64,000 bases of DNA from Pedobacter sp. R20-19. Lineage in GTDB: Bacteria; Bacteroidota; Bacteroidia; Sphingobacteriales; Sphingobacteriaceae. The notes below the pieces were generated by a model, which saw only the letters and a program-made list of their open reading frames with translations, was not told where the DNA came from and did not search any database. The stretch lies in the NCBI RefSeq assembly GCF_000708265.2, contig NZ_JCKI01000004.1, positions 310,001 to 374,000 of the forward strand, read 5' to 3'. Below are positions 37,594-46,890 of the stretch, piece after piece (position 1 is the first letter of the stretch; every line of letters starts with the position of its first letter). Both the position numbers and the translations under genes were made by a program.

Positions 37594-38340
37594 TTAATCT
37601 GTAGCGTATTTTGCTAAAAACGATTGCTTACTTATAAGCTGCAAATAACTATAATTTCCAGAAATCTGATATCTTTTTCTCAATCGGTATAAAAAATGCC
37701 CACCAAAATCGATAAAAAGAGGACAGGAAACATGCATCCAGGCTTGATGTGCATTTCGCCAGCTAAAAGCATAAAATACTGTACTTACTGGGATTGATTT
37801 TAAATCCTTGTGGTAAAAATTAAGTATGTCTGGGTTTGGGCTTTGAGCGAGCGCGTCACTTTTCCGAATCATAGAAAGATGCTCGGTATGGCAAAATTCA
37901 AAATCATTTAATGCGATATGATTGGGGTCGGGAATCGCCTTTAAAATTTTAAAACCCTTAAACTTCAATCCGTTTACGACCCAAATCAACTTAGGATAGA
38001 ATGCTTCACGAGATTGCAACTCTTTTAAAGATATGGGTGAGTTTTGAAGTTCAATGGTTACTCCGGCAGCGGTATGAATATCAGCACGGTGAAACTCCTG
38101 AAGTTGATTATCAAAAAAATTCACCTCTCGAAAGCTAGTTGGAAAGTTCTCCTTCCACTCCCGGTGCCAGATGGTTTCGTTTTCCCACCAGGAATCACAT
38201 TTTTCTGCAACAGCATGTGCCCAGTGTCTGATTTTTATAGTGCCGCATTTGGCAATTACTTTTTGTCCGCAGCCAATACAATTACCACTCGCTCCCTTTA
38301 CAGCTTCGGCTTTTATTCCGTTTACAAGGGCATATTGCAT
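37594..38340 (-). CDS. CoiA-like putative nuclease
   Basis: 248 residues. An N-terminal zinc-finger-like part (Cys21, Cys24, Cys32 with His39/His42 in RHWAH) is followed by a nuclease core: HRADIHT at 84-90 and IELQNS at 96-101, the arrangement of Asp and Glu-x-Gln/Lys in CoiA-type PD-(D/E)XK enzymes. CoiA is linked to DNA processing in competence, but here the role may be defence or recombination. It follows a 104-residue gene by eight bases on the same strand with a good promoter upstream. The nuclease assignment is by motif only. Confidence 0.7.
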   Translation of the reverse strand: MQYALVNGIKAEAVKGASGNCIGCGQKVIAKCGTIKIRHWAHAVAEKCDSWWENETIWHREWKENFPTSFREVNFFDNQLQEFHRADIHTAAGVTIELQNSPISLKELQSREAFYPKLIWVVNGLKFKGFKILKAIPDPNHIALNDFEFCHTEHLSMIRKSDALAQSPNPDILNFYHKDLKSIPVSTVFYAFSWRNAHQAWMHVSCPLFIDFGGHFLYRLRKRYQISGNYSYLQLISKQSFLAKYATD

Positions 38341-38348
38341 TTAAAGAA

Positions 38349-38663
38349 TTATTCGTTTCCTTTAAAAATATTCATCACAGCTGTTTTCCACTGAATGTAG
38401 CCTAAATCTCCACATACACGACCTACAAAATGTTCCACTTCCTCAGGCACATCATTTACAATACGCCAGCGAATTTTATATTTTGGGTTGTAGCTGATGT
38501 ATACAACCAGATCATCACTACGCTGACCAATCGCTTCCATGGCTTGTAAATGTATATCACGTAAGTCATCCGCAGCAACTTTAAGCCGCTCATTCATAAT
38601 TTTACCCAGTGAAAGATCGGGTCGAAAATCTGTTTCTAATATTGCTAAAACTGTAACAGTCAT
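38349..38663 (-). CDS. 104-residue protein of unknown function
   Basis: A complete frame (ATG 38663) with ordinary codon content and near-neutral charge. It begins TVTVLAILETDFRPDLSLGK and ends WKTAVMNIFKGNE. A central helix-rich part (DDLRDIHLQAMEAIGQRSDD) is followed by strands (LVVYISYNPKYKIRWRIV). No signal or membrane segment. It is the first gene of a pair with the CoiA-like protein and has a promoter at 38740-38770, so the two are likely produced together. I recognise no family. Confidence 0.6.
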   Translation of the reverse strand: MTVTVLAILETDFRPDLSLGKIMNERLKVAADDLRDIHLQAMEAIGQRSDDLVVYISYNPKYKIRWRIVNDVPEEVEHFVGRVCGDLGYIQWKTAVMNIFKGNE

Positions 38664-39008
38664 ATTATTCCATATTCTTCGAAAACAGAAAAAACTGCTC
38701 TCTACGCTAAATCATCAATAATCTCCTATGCGAGAAAAACAAATTTATACTAAAATATTTAGCAAACAAATATATTTGATGATATTTTCTTTAGCTGAAT
38801 GTCATTTTGAAAAATGCAGCTGTGCTTCAATAAGATAGCCAATATATTTTACAGGTAACAATATTCTTTTCTTTCAAATCAACCAATCTACATGACGTTA
38901 GCAAGCATTTTGTGCATAACATCTGCCTTAAACAACATCAGGATCAACTCAATTCTGTGCATATTTGCAAAAAATAGCGAAATGCATTCAGGAGATTAGT
39001 AAGTAAAG
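38664..39008. other. 345-bp divergent gap
   Basis: It separates the CoiA-like operon (minus) from the PIF1-like helicase (plus). It contains the promoter of the former, and for the latter only a poor match CATATTTG at 38960-38967. No open frame, RNA or repeat is apparent. Confidence 0.5.
38740..38770 (-). promoter_or_regulatory. Promoter of the 104-residue/CoiA-like operon
   Basis: On the minus strand TTTG (38770-38767), 19 bp, TAAATTTG (38747-38740). An exact fit to the Bacteroidota consensus; the leader is about 75 bases. Confidence 0.7.
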
Positions 39009-41129
39009 ATGGATAACAATCACAGTTTAGAAAATTCGAATCAAGATCAACAGCTCATCCTCGATTTTATTAAATTTACGAATCAGCCCATATTTTTAAC
39101 AGGTAAAGCTGGAACCGGAAAAACAACACTCCTGCGCAAAATCAAAGAAACCACCACTAAAAATTTTGCTGTGGTTGCACCCACTGCGGTAGCCGCCATA
39201 AATGCTGGTGGTGTTACCATTCATTCTTTTTTCCAAATGCCCTTTGGGCCAATTATTCCAACTCAGCCAGGTGAACCAAACAAGGAGCTTAAATATGCAG
39301 AAGATAAAATTAAATTACTAAAGTGCCTTGAACTTCTGGTGATTGATGAAATTAGTATGGTGAGGGCAGATATGCTCGACTTTATTGATCAGACGCTTAG
39401 AACCGTAAAGGCATCCAATTTACCATTTGGTGGTACACAGGTTTTAATGATTGGAGATCTTTACCAGCTCTCGCCAATTGCGCATGATGCCTGGCATATC
39501 CTGAAAGATTATTATTTAAGTCCTTACTTTTTTGATAGCATAATTTTAAAACGGATTTCACTGGTTACCTTCGAGCTTCAGAAAGTTTATCGCCAGTCTG
39601 ATCCCTTATTTTTAGATATTTTAAACCGGATCAGAGAAAACACACTTACCCCTGCCCTTTTAAATCAGCTGAACGAACATTACGATCCTACATTGGCTGA
39701 TGCATGGAAAGAAGATTACATTACTTTAACTACCCACAATAACCTGGTTGGACAGATTAACACGGAATGCCTTGAAAAACTGGAAGGCGAAACCCATGCT
39801 TTTGCTGCAAAGGTAACAGGCGATTTCCCTAAAGATGCCTATCCGGTTGATGAAGTGCTCCATTTAAAGGTAGGTGCACAGGTGATGTTCATCAAAAATG
39901 ATTCTTCAGGAAAAAAACTTTATTACAATGGTAAGGCAGCCAAAGTTGTCGGAATAGGAAATGATAGTGTGCGGGTGCAGTTTTTAGACGACAGTGAAGC
40001 ATTTGAAGTGGAACGTGAAGAATGGCAGAACGTTAAATATGCGCTGGATCAGGATGAAAATAAAATTAATGAAACCAATACCGGTTCATTTGCACAGTAT
40101 CCGTTTAAGCTGGCCTGGGCAATTACCATCCATAAAAGCCAAGGCTTAACTTTTGAAAAAGCCATTGTAGATATCAGCGCTTCATTTACACATGGCCAGG
40201 CTTATGTGGCATTAAGCAGGTGTAAAAGTCTTGATGGCCTGTTGCTTAAATCTCCCGTTAAGATGGAAAACATCATGACTGATAAAAGGATTATTGCTTT
40301 TACAGCCCAGGCGGTGAGTAAGAAACCTTCCCTAAATGATTTAGGCACTTTCCAAAAGCAATATGCCTGGAACCTGATTGATGATTTATTCGATTTTAGT
40401 GCCATTCAGGGCTATTGGGAGATCTTGAAAAATTCAAAATTCAGGGCTAATGATGAAAATGCTGCTTTAGATAACCTCAGGAATGCTATTGGTGATTTAC
40501 TGGAAAAAGACCTCGTTCGGATTGCCAGGAAATTCAAAGATCAGGAATTGGCTAAAATAGCTAAGGATTCAAATCTTGATGAAGATGAATCATTTTTAGC
40601 GCGACTCGAAAAGGCTGCCCAATATTTTATTCCGAAACTGGAAACGGTGACCCATGAAATGAGCAAATTTGCTACCCTGAATATTTATCTGGACGAACAA
40701 TCTGAAAAGATTCTAGCTACACTAAGTTTCTGTGCCAATGCCTTAAATGTTAAACTTGCACTTTTTAATTTTTCATGGAGTCCTTTTTCGCTTGAAGATT
40801 ACACAAAAGTTTATCTTGGAGCTGCCAACAGGTTTGATCAGCGACCTAAAAAAACAACCCAGGCGAAAACTGAATTACCTAAAGAAGTGATTAACAAAAA
40901 ATTATATCAAAGCCTGATGGATTGGAGGAAAAACTTGAGTCAGCAGCGAAATGTCCCGGCTCATTCTATTTTATCTGATCTGGCGTTGCTAAACATAGCG
41001 GCCAAACCACCAAGGTCTACCGATCAACTGGCTGCTGTAAAAGGTGTAGGTATTGGAAATGCAGTAGATTTGGGTAAAGAAATTTTAAGGATTGTGAATG
41101 ACTTTTTAGGTGCAAGCACACTATTTTAA
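39009..41129 (+). CDS. PIF1-like helicase with C-terminal HRDC domain
   Basis: 706 residues. Walker A GKAGTGKT is at 32-39, Walker B VIDEIS near 115, and the UvrD/RecD-like C-terminal motifs include AITIHKSQG (about 375) and AYVALSRC. Near residues 640-700 sits an HRDC-type helical domain (WRKNLSQQRNVPAHSILSD through LAAVKGVGIGNA), which binds DNA in RecQ-type helicases. Such proteins are usually annotated simply as AAA family ATPase. The likely role is unwinding of DNA structures in repair or replication. Its stop shares the tetranucleotide TTAA with the stop of the next gene on the other strand. Confidence 0.88.
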   Translation: MDNNHSLENSNQDQQLILDFIKFTNQPIFLTGKAGTGKTTLLRKIKETTTKNFAVVAPTAVAAINAGGVTIHSFFQMPFGPIIPTQPGEPNKELKYAEDKIKLLKCLELLVIDEISMVRADMLDFIDQTLRTVKASNLPFGGTQVLMIGDLYQLSPIAHDAWHILKDYYLSPYFFDSIILKRISLVTFELQKVYRQSDPLFLDILNRIRENTLTPALLNQLNEHYDPTLADAWKEDYITLTTHNNLVGQINTECLEKLEGETHAFAAKVTGDFPKDAYPVDEVLHLKVGAQVMFIKNDSSGKKLYYNGKAAKVVGIGNDSVRVQFLDDSEAFEVEREEWQNVKYALDQDENKINETNTGSFAQYPFKLAWAITIHKSQGLTFEKAIVDISASFTHGQAYVALSRCKSLDGLLLKSPVKMENIMTDKRIIAFTAQAVSKKPSLNDLGTFQKQYAWNLIDDLFDFSAIQGYWEILKNSKFRANDENAALDNLRNAIGDLLEKDLVRIARKFKDQELAKIAKDSNLDEDESFLARLEKAAQYFIPKLETVTHEMSKFATLNIYLDEQSEKILATLSFCANALNVKLALFNFSWSPFSLEDYTKVYLGAANRFDQRPKKTTQAKTELPKEVINKKLYQSLMDWRKNLSQQRNVPAHSILSDLALLNIAAKPPRSTDQLAAVKGVGIGNAVDLGKEILRIVNDFLGASTLF

Positions 41130-41632
41130 ACTTCATGAAAGATTTTAAAATAAGCATAAGTAATTAATATGCCTGCAAAAAAGAATAAGACCCTAATGAG
41201 CCATTTTTCTAAAATATCCTTTCCCTGCTGCGTAAGGCTATCTTCTAAACCCTTTAGCAACTGATCTTGTTTAGCAACTTTTTCCTTTAAATCCAGATTC
41301 TCATTCTGTAAATCGAAAATACTTTTACCTGTATCTTGCTCCAGTTTGTTTAGAGCATAACGGCGTTTAAAACCACCTTCACTAATAAACATGTCAACGC
41401 CTGCCTGTTTTCCCACCATGGCGGGTAATGGAACGCCATCTACCTGACCGACAAGAATAACCAGATTCATCTGAACGAGGAAATCTAAATAATCAGACGC
41501 GAGTGTTCCGTTACCTCTGAAAATTTTAAGTACACGATCTGATTTGATGTAAACTTCTTCATCAAATTCATTCAGGATGTTATCCAAAAGCTCACATTTA
41601 GCTGGAGTTAAACTTATGGAGGGATTTTTCAT
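41126..41632 (-). CDS. Coiled-coil protein with C-terminal membrane anchor
   Basis: 168 residues from ATG 41632 (MKNPSISLTPAKCELL). Residues about 1-100 look globular. A heptad-rich helix follows (about 105-145, DLQNENLDLKEKVAKQDQLL) and a single membrane helix near the C-terminus (about 150-165, WLIRVLFFFAGILITYAYF). Tail-anchored topology, soluble part in the cytoplasm. No family recognised. Its stop overlaps the helicase stop by four bases, so the mRNAs converge without room for a terminator. Confidence 0.65.
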   Translation of the reverse strand: MKNPSISLTPAKCELLDNILNEFDEEVYIKSDRVLKIFRGNGTLASDYLDFLVQMNLVILVGQVDGVPLPAMVGKQAGVDMFISEGGFKRRYALNKLEQDTGKSIFDLQNENLDLKEKVAKQDQLLKGLEDSLTQQGKDILEKWLIRVLFFFAGILITYAYFKIFHEV

Positions 41633-41826
41633 TTGTAGGAACGTTGATAATATCGGCAATAAAGCAAAAATATATTTAACCTAATAGTTTTGCAACTAAA
41701 ATAAGTACGCATTTTTAGACTAAACGGATAAAAAAAAACTAAAACGATTTTTTACATGAATTCATTTTTCTTAAAATAAAAACTTATGCCAGACTGAAAC
41801 TGTTATTTAAAGAAAAATATAAAGTT

Positions 41827-42048
41827 ATGAGAGACCAGGAAGATCAACCTAAAGACGAAAAAAAAATTGAGGATTCTGACCAGTTCCAAATGCACCGTGC
41901 AGGTGGAAACGCCGGGGAAGGTCATTTACCTAAAGAGGAAAAGGACGACTCAGAATACACCGAACAGGAAATTCCTTTTGCCGATGGCGAAGGAACGAAA
42001 CTAGACGAGTGGATAGATGACGGGGAAGAAGAAAAAACAGAAGAATAA
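41827..42048 (+). CDS. 73-residue strongly acidic protein
   Basis: A short complete gene (ATG 41827). About one third of its residues are Asp or Glu; it has no Cys and few hydrophobic residues, so it is probably disordered. Segments: DQEDQPKDEKKIEDSDQF, then MHRAGGNAGEGHLP, and an acidic end DDGEEEKTEE. A strong two-way terminator follows. Similar small acidic proteins occur in Bacteroidota without assigned function. It could be an artefact of composition, but the terminator right after the stop supports a gene. Confidence 0.55.
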   Translation: MRDQEDQPKDEKKIEDSDQFQMHRAGGNAGEGHLPKEEKDDSEYTEQEIPFADGEGTKLDEWIDDGEEEKTEE

Positions 42049-42079
42049 AAAAAGAGCGATCAGTAATGATCGCTCTTTT
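42046..42079. terminator. Two-way terminator between the acidic protein and DUF4142 genes
   Basis: AGAGCGATCA (42053-42062) and TGATCGCTCT (42067-42076) form a 10-bp stem with a 4-base loop. T-runs flank both sides (plus: to 42079; minus: 42052-42046), so it can end both converging genes. Confidence 0.85.
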
Positions 42080-42132
42080 GGGTTTATTATTATAGAAAAA
42101 TAGCTAACAGTTATTTTGACTGATTAACTTAT

Positions 42133-42813
42133 TTATGATTTATTAAGTGCAGAAACTTGCTTTAGATGTGCTTTTAAATGAGGCAAGTGTTTGGAAGCAA
42201 ACTTCCTGATTGCACTATCTTTAGATTTAGCACCTTCTTCAAATAAAGCAATCGCTTTCTGGTGGTCGCTAATCATTACGTTAACATAAGCCTGATCAAA
42301 AGAAGCACCTTTCATTTTCTTTAAATCCTCAACAGACTTTAATATATCAGCTTCGGTATCACCATCTGGATTTGAAGTGACAGAACTCGACATATTTCCA
42401 GCAGCTTCAGCCACATTTTGGTTTCTGGTGGTATCTTTCATATTTTCCAGTTGAGAATCAACCCGACCATCAGGCCTCATTCCACCAGGAAGTTTACTCA
42501 TTGGCAAACTAACGCTTTTAGTTTTTGCCAATAATTTCAGTTCCTCATTCACTTTGCTATGATCATTAATCATCATCATGGCAAAAGCCTTTATCTTGGA
42601 ATCAGTAGATTGCTCACTGGCTACGCCGCTTAGTTGTACTTCCTTCATTCCTGATAACATTGCCTGCCTGATGAATACTTCTACAGGGATATCAATCATT
42701 TTGCTTTGAATGACTAAGGGTTGATGATCATGGGCCGAGGCCAATTGATTAAAGCTGGAAACAGATAGTAAAACAACAGCTGTTTTGGCTAGGTTGGAGA
42801 AGATGTTTTTCAT
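42133..42813 (-). CDS. Exported DUF4142 (ferritin-like) protein
   Basis: 226 residues: signal peptide (about 1-27, to LASA), then an all-helical domain of the DUF4142 type with two similar halves (FIRQAMLSGMKEVQLSGVAS, MMINDHSKVNEELKLLA; and later FDQAYVNVMISDHQKAIALF). His/Glu pairs in each half (NDHSKVN, SDHQKAI) recall ferritin-like metal sites. The protein is probably periplasmic; its function is unknown. The family is common in Bacteroidota and often stress-linked. It converges on the acidic protein gene. Confidence 0.85.
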   Translation of the reverse strand: MKNIFSNLAKTAVVLLSVSSFNQLASAHDHQPLVIQSKMIDIPVEVFIRQAMLSGMKEVQLSGVASEQSTDSKIKAFAMMMINDHSKVNEELKLLAKTKSVSLPMSKLPGGMRPDGRVDSQLENMKDTTRNQNVAEAAGNMSSSVTSNPDGDTEADILKSVEDLKKMKGASFDQAYVNVMISDHQKAIALFEEGAKSKDSAIRKFASKHLPHLKAHLKQVSALNKS

Positions 42814-42986
42814 ATTTAGTTCTTTTATCTTAAATAAGAACCCTATTAGTGTAGAAAATGTTTCGTTACCATCATCCTAAAATGGGTTAAGTAGTTGAAA
42901 AAAGTTAATAACGCAACGATTGTGAAGAACTATCATAAACAACTGTAAATGAATAACGTTGAGCTTTTATACCAAAACATAAAGCG

Positions 42987-43349
42987 ATGAAAAAGTGCAT
43001 CTATGTTGTTGAAGATCATCCGGCCATCAGAGAAATTATCGAATTTCTACTCACGGAAGAATTATATGAAGTAAAAGCTTTTCCAAATTCAGCAGATTTC
43101 TGGGAAAGGATGCAGGACAATATCCCTGATATGGTTATTTTGGATATCAGGTTACCAGATGCCAATGGAATAGACATCTGCAATAAGCTTAAACAAAACG
43201 CTAAAACACATCATATCCCGGTGATGATGATGTCGGCCAACAATCATTTAAGTGAGGTAAAGGCAAAATGCACCGCAGAAGATTTTATTAATAAACCTTT
43301 TGATTTAAATGATTTTGCCAATAGGGTACAGCATTACGTAAGCAATTGA
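42987..43349 (+). CDS. Single-domain response regulator
   Basis: 120 residues forming one receiver domain and nothing else. Phospho-acceptor Asp53 (MVILDIRLPD), acidic pair near residues 10-11 (VEDH), Ser83 and Lys103 (INKPFD) complete the active site. Stand-alone receivers shuttle phosphate or bind partners such as a histidine kinase or a motor protein; no kinase is nearby. It stands alone on the plus strand, divergent from the DUF4142 gene and convergent to an ion channel with a 5-bp gap. Confidence 0.9.
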   Translation: MKKCIYVVEDHPAIREIIEFLLTEELYEVKAFPNSADFWERMQDNIPDMVILDIRLPDANGIDICNKLKQNAKTHHIPVMMMSANNHLSEVKAKCTAEDFINKPFDLNDFANRVQHYVSN

Positions 43350-43354
43350 CTTTA

Positions 43355-44194
43355 CTATCGATATAAGGAAGAACCACAAAACTTGCAAAACAGCGCATCA
43401 CTGTCATGGCCTTCCCGGCTACAGTTTGGGCATGATTCTGGTAATTCTTTTTTCTGTCTGGCCGCAATTGCTATATCGTGCGTAATAATGCCTGTTGGTA
43501 CCGCGATAATGGCATAACCAATGAGCATCACTATTGAGGCAACCAATTTACCCATTGGCGTAATGGGAGAAATATCGCCATAACCTACCGTAGTGATGGT
43601 GACAATGGCCCAATAAATACTCTCCGGAATATTAGAAAAACCATTCTCCCGCTTTTCAACCAGGTACATAATCGAACCTAGAATAATGGTAATCGTGAGC
43701 ACAGTAAGCAAAAAAATACTGATTTTTCTTAAGCTACCTTTGAGCGCCTGCGTTAAAAAATTAATCTCAGATAGAAATTGCCCGAGTTTAAATATTCTGA
43801 ATACCCGCAACAACCTTAAGGCTCTGAAAACCAGCAAAGATTGTGCGCCAATAAAAAAGATACTTAAATAAGAAGGGAGTAGTGCAATCAGATCAATTAT
43901 GCCTAGCGGACTTAGCACAAACAAAATTGGTTTTCGCACACTGATCAATCTTAGAATATACTCTACAGTAAATAGTGCGGCAAAAATCCATTCCAGGATA
44001 TTAAATAAGGTGCCATACTGCTGATGAATACTGATAACACTATCCAGCATTACGACCATAATGCTGGTGAATATGGCGATGAGTAAACCGATATCAAAAG
44101 CTTTTCCGCCAGGTGTATTGGATTCATAAATGACCTCGTGTAGCTTAAAGCGCCAATCTGTTTTGCTACCTGGCTTAATATCGTCGTATTTCAA
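43355..44194 (-). CDS. Voltage-gated K+ channel-like ion transporter with zinc ribbon
   Basis: 279 residues with six membrane helices. The fourth helix carries four arginines spaced by three (Arg124, 127, 130, 133) as in voltage sensors; the pore filter is TVGYGD at 202-207. The C-terminus has a small zinc ribbon: Cys255, Cys258, Cys270, Cys273. The TTG start at 44194 is forced by an in-frame stop upstream. Selectivity for K+ follows from the filter; gating is inferred. The end nearly touches the receiver gene. Confidence 0.9.
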   Translation of the reverse strand: MKYDDIKPGSKTDWRFKLHEVIYESNTPGGKAFDIGLLIAIFTSIMVVMLDSVISIHQQYGTLFNILEWIFAALFTVEYILRLISVRKPILFVLSPLGIIDLIALLPSYLSIFFIGAQSLLVFRALRLLRVFRIFKLGQFLSEINFLTQALKGSLRKISIFLLTVLTITIILGSIMYLVEKRENGFSNIPESIYWAIVTITTVGYGDISPITPMGKLVASIVMLIGYAIIAVPTGIITHDIAIAARQKKELPESCPNCSREGHDSDALFCKFCGSSLYR

Positions 44195-44289
44195 TTGGGT
44201 TCAGAAATTAATTTTAAAAAGAATTTAGAGGAAATAAGCGGCGTTAATCCCTCCTCAAATATAATAATAGTGATTTTTTATCTGCTAAC

Positions 44290-45141
44290 CTAGCCGTTCA
44301 CCACTTCACCACCATTTACATGGATCACCTGCCCGGTAATAAATGAAGCATCATCACTAGCTAAAAACACATAAGCTGGTCCAACTTCCGAAGGTTGCCC
44401 TGCCCTTTCCATGGCGGTTTCTGCACCAAAAGATTTAATTTTTTCTTCGTCAAAAGTTGAAACAATCAATGGTGTCCATACCGGGCCGGGTGCTACGGCA
44501 TTTACCCGAATCCCAGTTTTAGCCAGGTTGGTAGCCAGTGAACGTGTAAATGAGGTAATGGCCCCTTTGGTAGAAGAATAATCAATCAGGTTTGGCGAAG
44601 AACGGTAAGCGGTAACAGACGTGGTATTAATAATGCAATCACCTGCCTTAAAATGCTCTAGTACCTCATGAGCAAAATAGAAATAACCAAAAATGTTTGT
44701 CCGGAAAGTATCTTCAAGCTGCTGATCATCAATTTTTCCCGGGTCTTTTTGAGGAACCTGCATCCCTGCATTATTTACTAAGATATTGATCTGACCAAAT
44801 GTTTTAACCGTTTTCTGAACCGCTTTTTTGCAGAAATCAGCTTTTTTAACATCTCCTTTAATCAGTAAACATTTACGGCCTTCGTCTTCAATCATTTGCT
44901 TCGTTTGATCGGCATCAATATCTTCATTCAGATATACAATAGCGATATCAGCTCCTTCTCTGGCAAAATGCACGGCGACTGCACGTCCAATCCCACTATC
45001 ACCACCAGTAATTAAGGCAACTTTATCTTTTAGCTTTTCTGAACCGCGATAACTTGCTTTGATTACTTCGGGAGCCGGATTCATTTCGGCTTCGATTCCT
45101 GGCTGCTGATCTTGTTTGGCTGGTGTTTTTTGCTTTTTCAT
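44290..45141 (-). CDS. Short-chain dehydrogenase/reductase (glucose/ribitol dehydrogenase type)
   Basis: 283 residues. A polar N-terminal tail of about 38 residues, including KASYRGSEKL, precedes the SDR domain: TGGDSGIG (45-52), NNAG, and the catalytic YSSTK. The long tail and the overall form match the SDR proteins often tied to general stress in soil bacteria. NAD(P) dependent; substrate unknown. It stands alone with good spacing on both sides and no visible terminator. Confidence 0.9.
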   Translation of the reverse strand: MKKQKTPAKQDQQPGIEAEMNPAPEVIKASYRGSEKLKDKVALITGGDSGIGRAVAVHFAREGADIAIVYLNEDIDADQTKQMIEDEGRKCLLIKGDVKKADFCKKAVQKTVKTFGQINILVNNAGMQVPQKDPGKIDDQQLEDTFRTNIFGYFYFAHEVLEHFKAGDCIINTTSVTAYRSSPNLIDYSSTKGAITSFTRSLATNLAKTGIRVNAVAPGPVWTPLIVSTFDEEKIKSFGAETAMERAGQPSEVGPAYVFLASDDASFITGQVIHVNGGEVVNG

Positions 45142-45283
45142 ATCATCGGTTTAAGTTATCTGATCTTGATTTAACAGAGAAAACAAAGCCATGGTTTTGG
45201 TTTTATTCGGCTAATCCAATCTTTAATAGTTAATCAATTTTAAAAAAAGCCAAACATCAAAAGCAGAATAGTGTTAAGTTTAC

Positions 45284-46003
45284 ATGCGGCTAACTTTACT
45301 TCTGTTCTTAGGCATGCTTTTACATCTTGAACTGAAAGCACAATACAGCGACTCCACCAAATACCACATCGTACTTTCTTCTACCGGATCAGTTAACCGT
45401 ACCAATGAAGACAAAGCTTACCTGTTAAACAATGCCCTGAATTTAGGAATGAAAAGGGAACATTTCGTTTTAAATTCATCATCCAGCTGGCTTTATGGTA
45501 AACAAAATAACAGTTTAAGCAATAATGATTTCTCCAGTACCTTAAACTTTAACCTATACAAAACCTTTCCTCATTTTTACTATTGGGGATTACTAAATTA
45601 CAACACCAGCTATTCCTTAAAACTTAAGAACCAATTGCTTGCTGGTGGCGGAATTGCCTATAGTTTTTTAGACCGCCCCAATGCTTATGTGAATTTAAGT
45701 GATGGCGTTTTATTTGACCAAAGTAGCCTGATTGTTGGCGAAAGCTACAATACCTATCGCAACTCTTTACGCTTGCAATATCATTTTGCCATTAAAGAAA
45801 TCATTGTAATTGATGGAAGCCATTTCCTACAAAATTCGTTTAGTCGCAAAGGAGACCACATCATCAGATCAACGACTTCTGTTGGTTTGAAACTAAGAAA
45901 ATGGATTAGCCTGACCACCGCCCTCAATTATAACAAATTAAATATCACAGGAAGGGAAAACCTTAACCTCACCTATGGTTTAAGTATAGATCAGTATTTT
46001 TAG
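45284..46003 (+). CDS. Putative outer membrane protein (DUF481-like beta-barrel)
   Basis: 239 residues with a signal peptide (about 1-19, RLTLLLFLGMLLHLELKAQ). The mature part has alternating polar and aromatic residues and repeated strand-turn patterns (YYWGLLNYNTSYSLKL, RLQYHFAIKE, LTYGLSIDQYF) and ends in Phe, typical for outer membrane barrels. The similarity to DUF481 proteins is a judgement from pattern, not from a conserved motif. Role unknown. It converges on the next gene with a 4-bp gap. Confidence 0.65.
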   Translation: MRLTLLLFLGMLLHLELKAQYSDSTKYHIVLSSTGSVNRTNEDKAYLLNNALNLGMKREHFVLNSSSSWLYGKQNNSLSNNDFSSTLNFNLYKTFPHFYYWGLLNYNTSYSLKLKNQLLAGGGIAYSFLDRPNAYVNLSDGVLFDQSSLIVGESYNTYRNSLRLQYHFAIKEIIVIDGSHFLQNSFSRKGDHIIRSTTSVGLKLRKWISLTTALNYNKLNITGRENLNLTYGLSIDQYF

Positions 46004-46007
46004 CGCA

Positions 46008-46700
46008 TTAAATAAGCAGCTGTAGTCCCTTTTTAGTAAGAGGATAACGTTGTGCCAGAAAATTTTCCATAGCAGCACAAAACATGGGATAAAAGTCTTT
46101 TTTATTTAGGCCCTCCAAAAGATGGGTATGGCTGACGCTGTTCATATTTTTATTTTCAGCTAAAAACGCTGCAATAAAAATAACAGCATCCCAAACGCCA
46201 TCCATTAAGAAAAAGTCGAAAGCTTGTAAAATGGTATTCCATTGGGTATGCATGGGCCTGAGCAAAAAATATCGGGATACAGGAAGCAAATGTTTGCTGA
46301 AAAGCACATAATCTTCACCACAATCTTTAGTAATCATCATGGTGGCATCTGATGGAAAATTCGACTTTTCTATGCTGATGATTTCCTTCCCATATTGATG
46401 AATAGTGGCCGCACATACGGAAGAAATATCAATGAGCGCCAAATGATCATAAATTTTAGGATGCATGGTCTTTTTAGCATCTCTGATAAACTTAAGTCCG
46501 GCAATCCCCGCCTTCCCTTCAGGCTTGGGATGAAGATCAATGTATAGCAATTCAAATTCCTGCTGAAAATTAAGCGCCATAATATAATGCGCCGCCTCTG
46601 CAAGAAAATGCTGAAAATCGAGCAGAGGAGCATGATGCCCTTCCTGAAAAGATAAAATAGACAGTTGCAAAATAAAGTTGTTCGGTTTCCTTTGCTGCAT
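46008..46700 (-). CDS. 230-residue orphan protein
   Basis: I chose ATG 46700 (MQQRKPNNFILQLSILSF) over TTG 46718. No signal, membrane segment or known motif. Composition is ordinary with many aromatic and His residues (HHAPLLDFQHF, QYGKEIISIE, LLPVSRYFLLRPMH), so it looks like a folded soluble protein. It stands alone between a barrel protein and a small coiled-coil gene. Function cannot be suggested. Confidence 0.6.
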   Translation of the reverse strand: MQQRKPNNFILQLSILSFQEGHHAPLLDFQHFLAEAAHYIMALNFQQEFELLYIDLHPKPEGKAGIAGLKFIRDAKKTMHPKIYDHLALIDISSVCAATIHQYGKEIISIEKSNFPSDATMMITKDCGEDYVLFSKHLLPVSRYFLLRPMHTQWNTILQAFDFFLMDGVWDAVIFIAAFLAENKNMNSVSHTHLLEGLNKKDFYPMFCAAMENFLAQRYPLTKKGLQLLI

Positions 46701-46890
46701 ATTAAAATACACAGGCAAGTTGTAAATTTAGCATTTTGCCTTCATCCATCAATGATCTGAAAGCGGATTTTTCGTTGATTGCCTGCTTACAGACTGGCTA
46801 ACAGGTAAAAAAAATTAATATATATTCCTAAACAAAAATGTTGAAAAATCTTCCAGACGCTAAATAACTGTAAAACAGCAGTTAAAGAAA

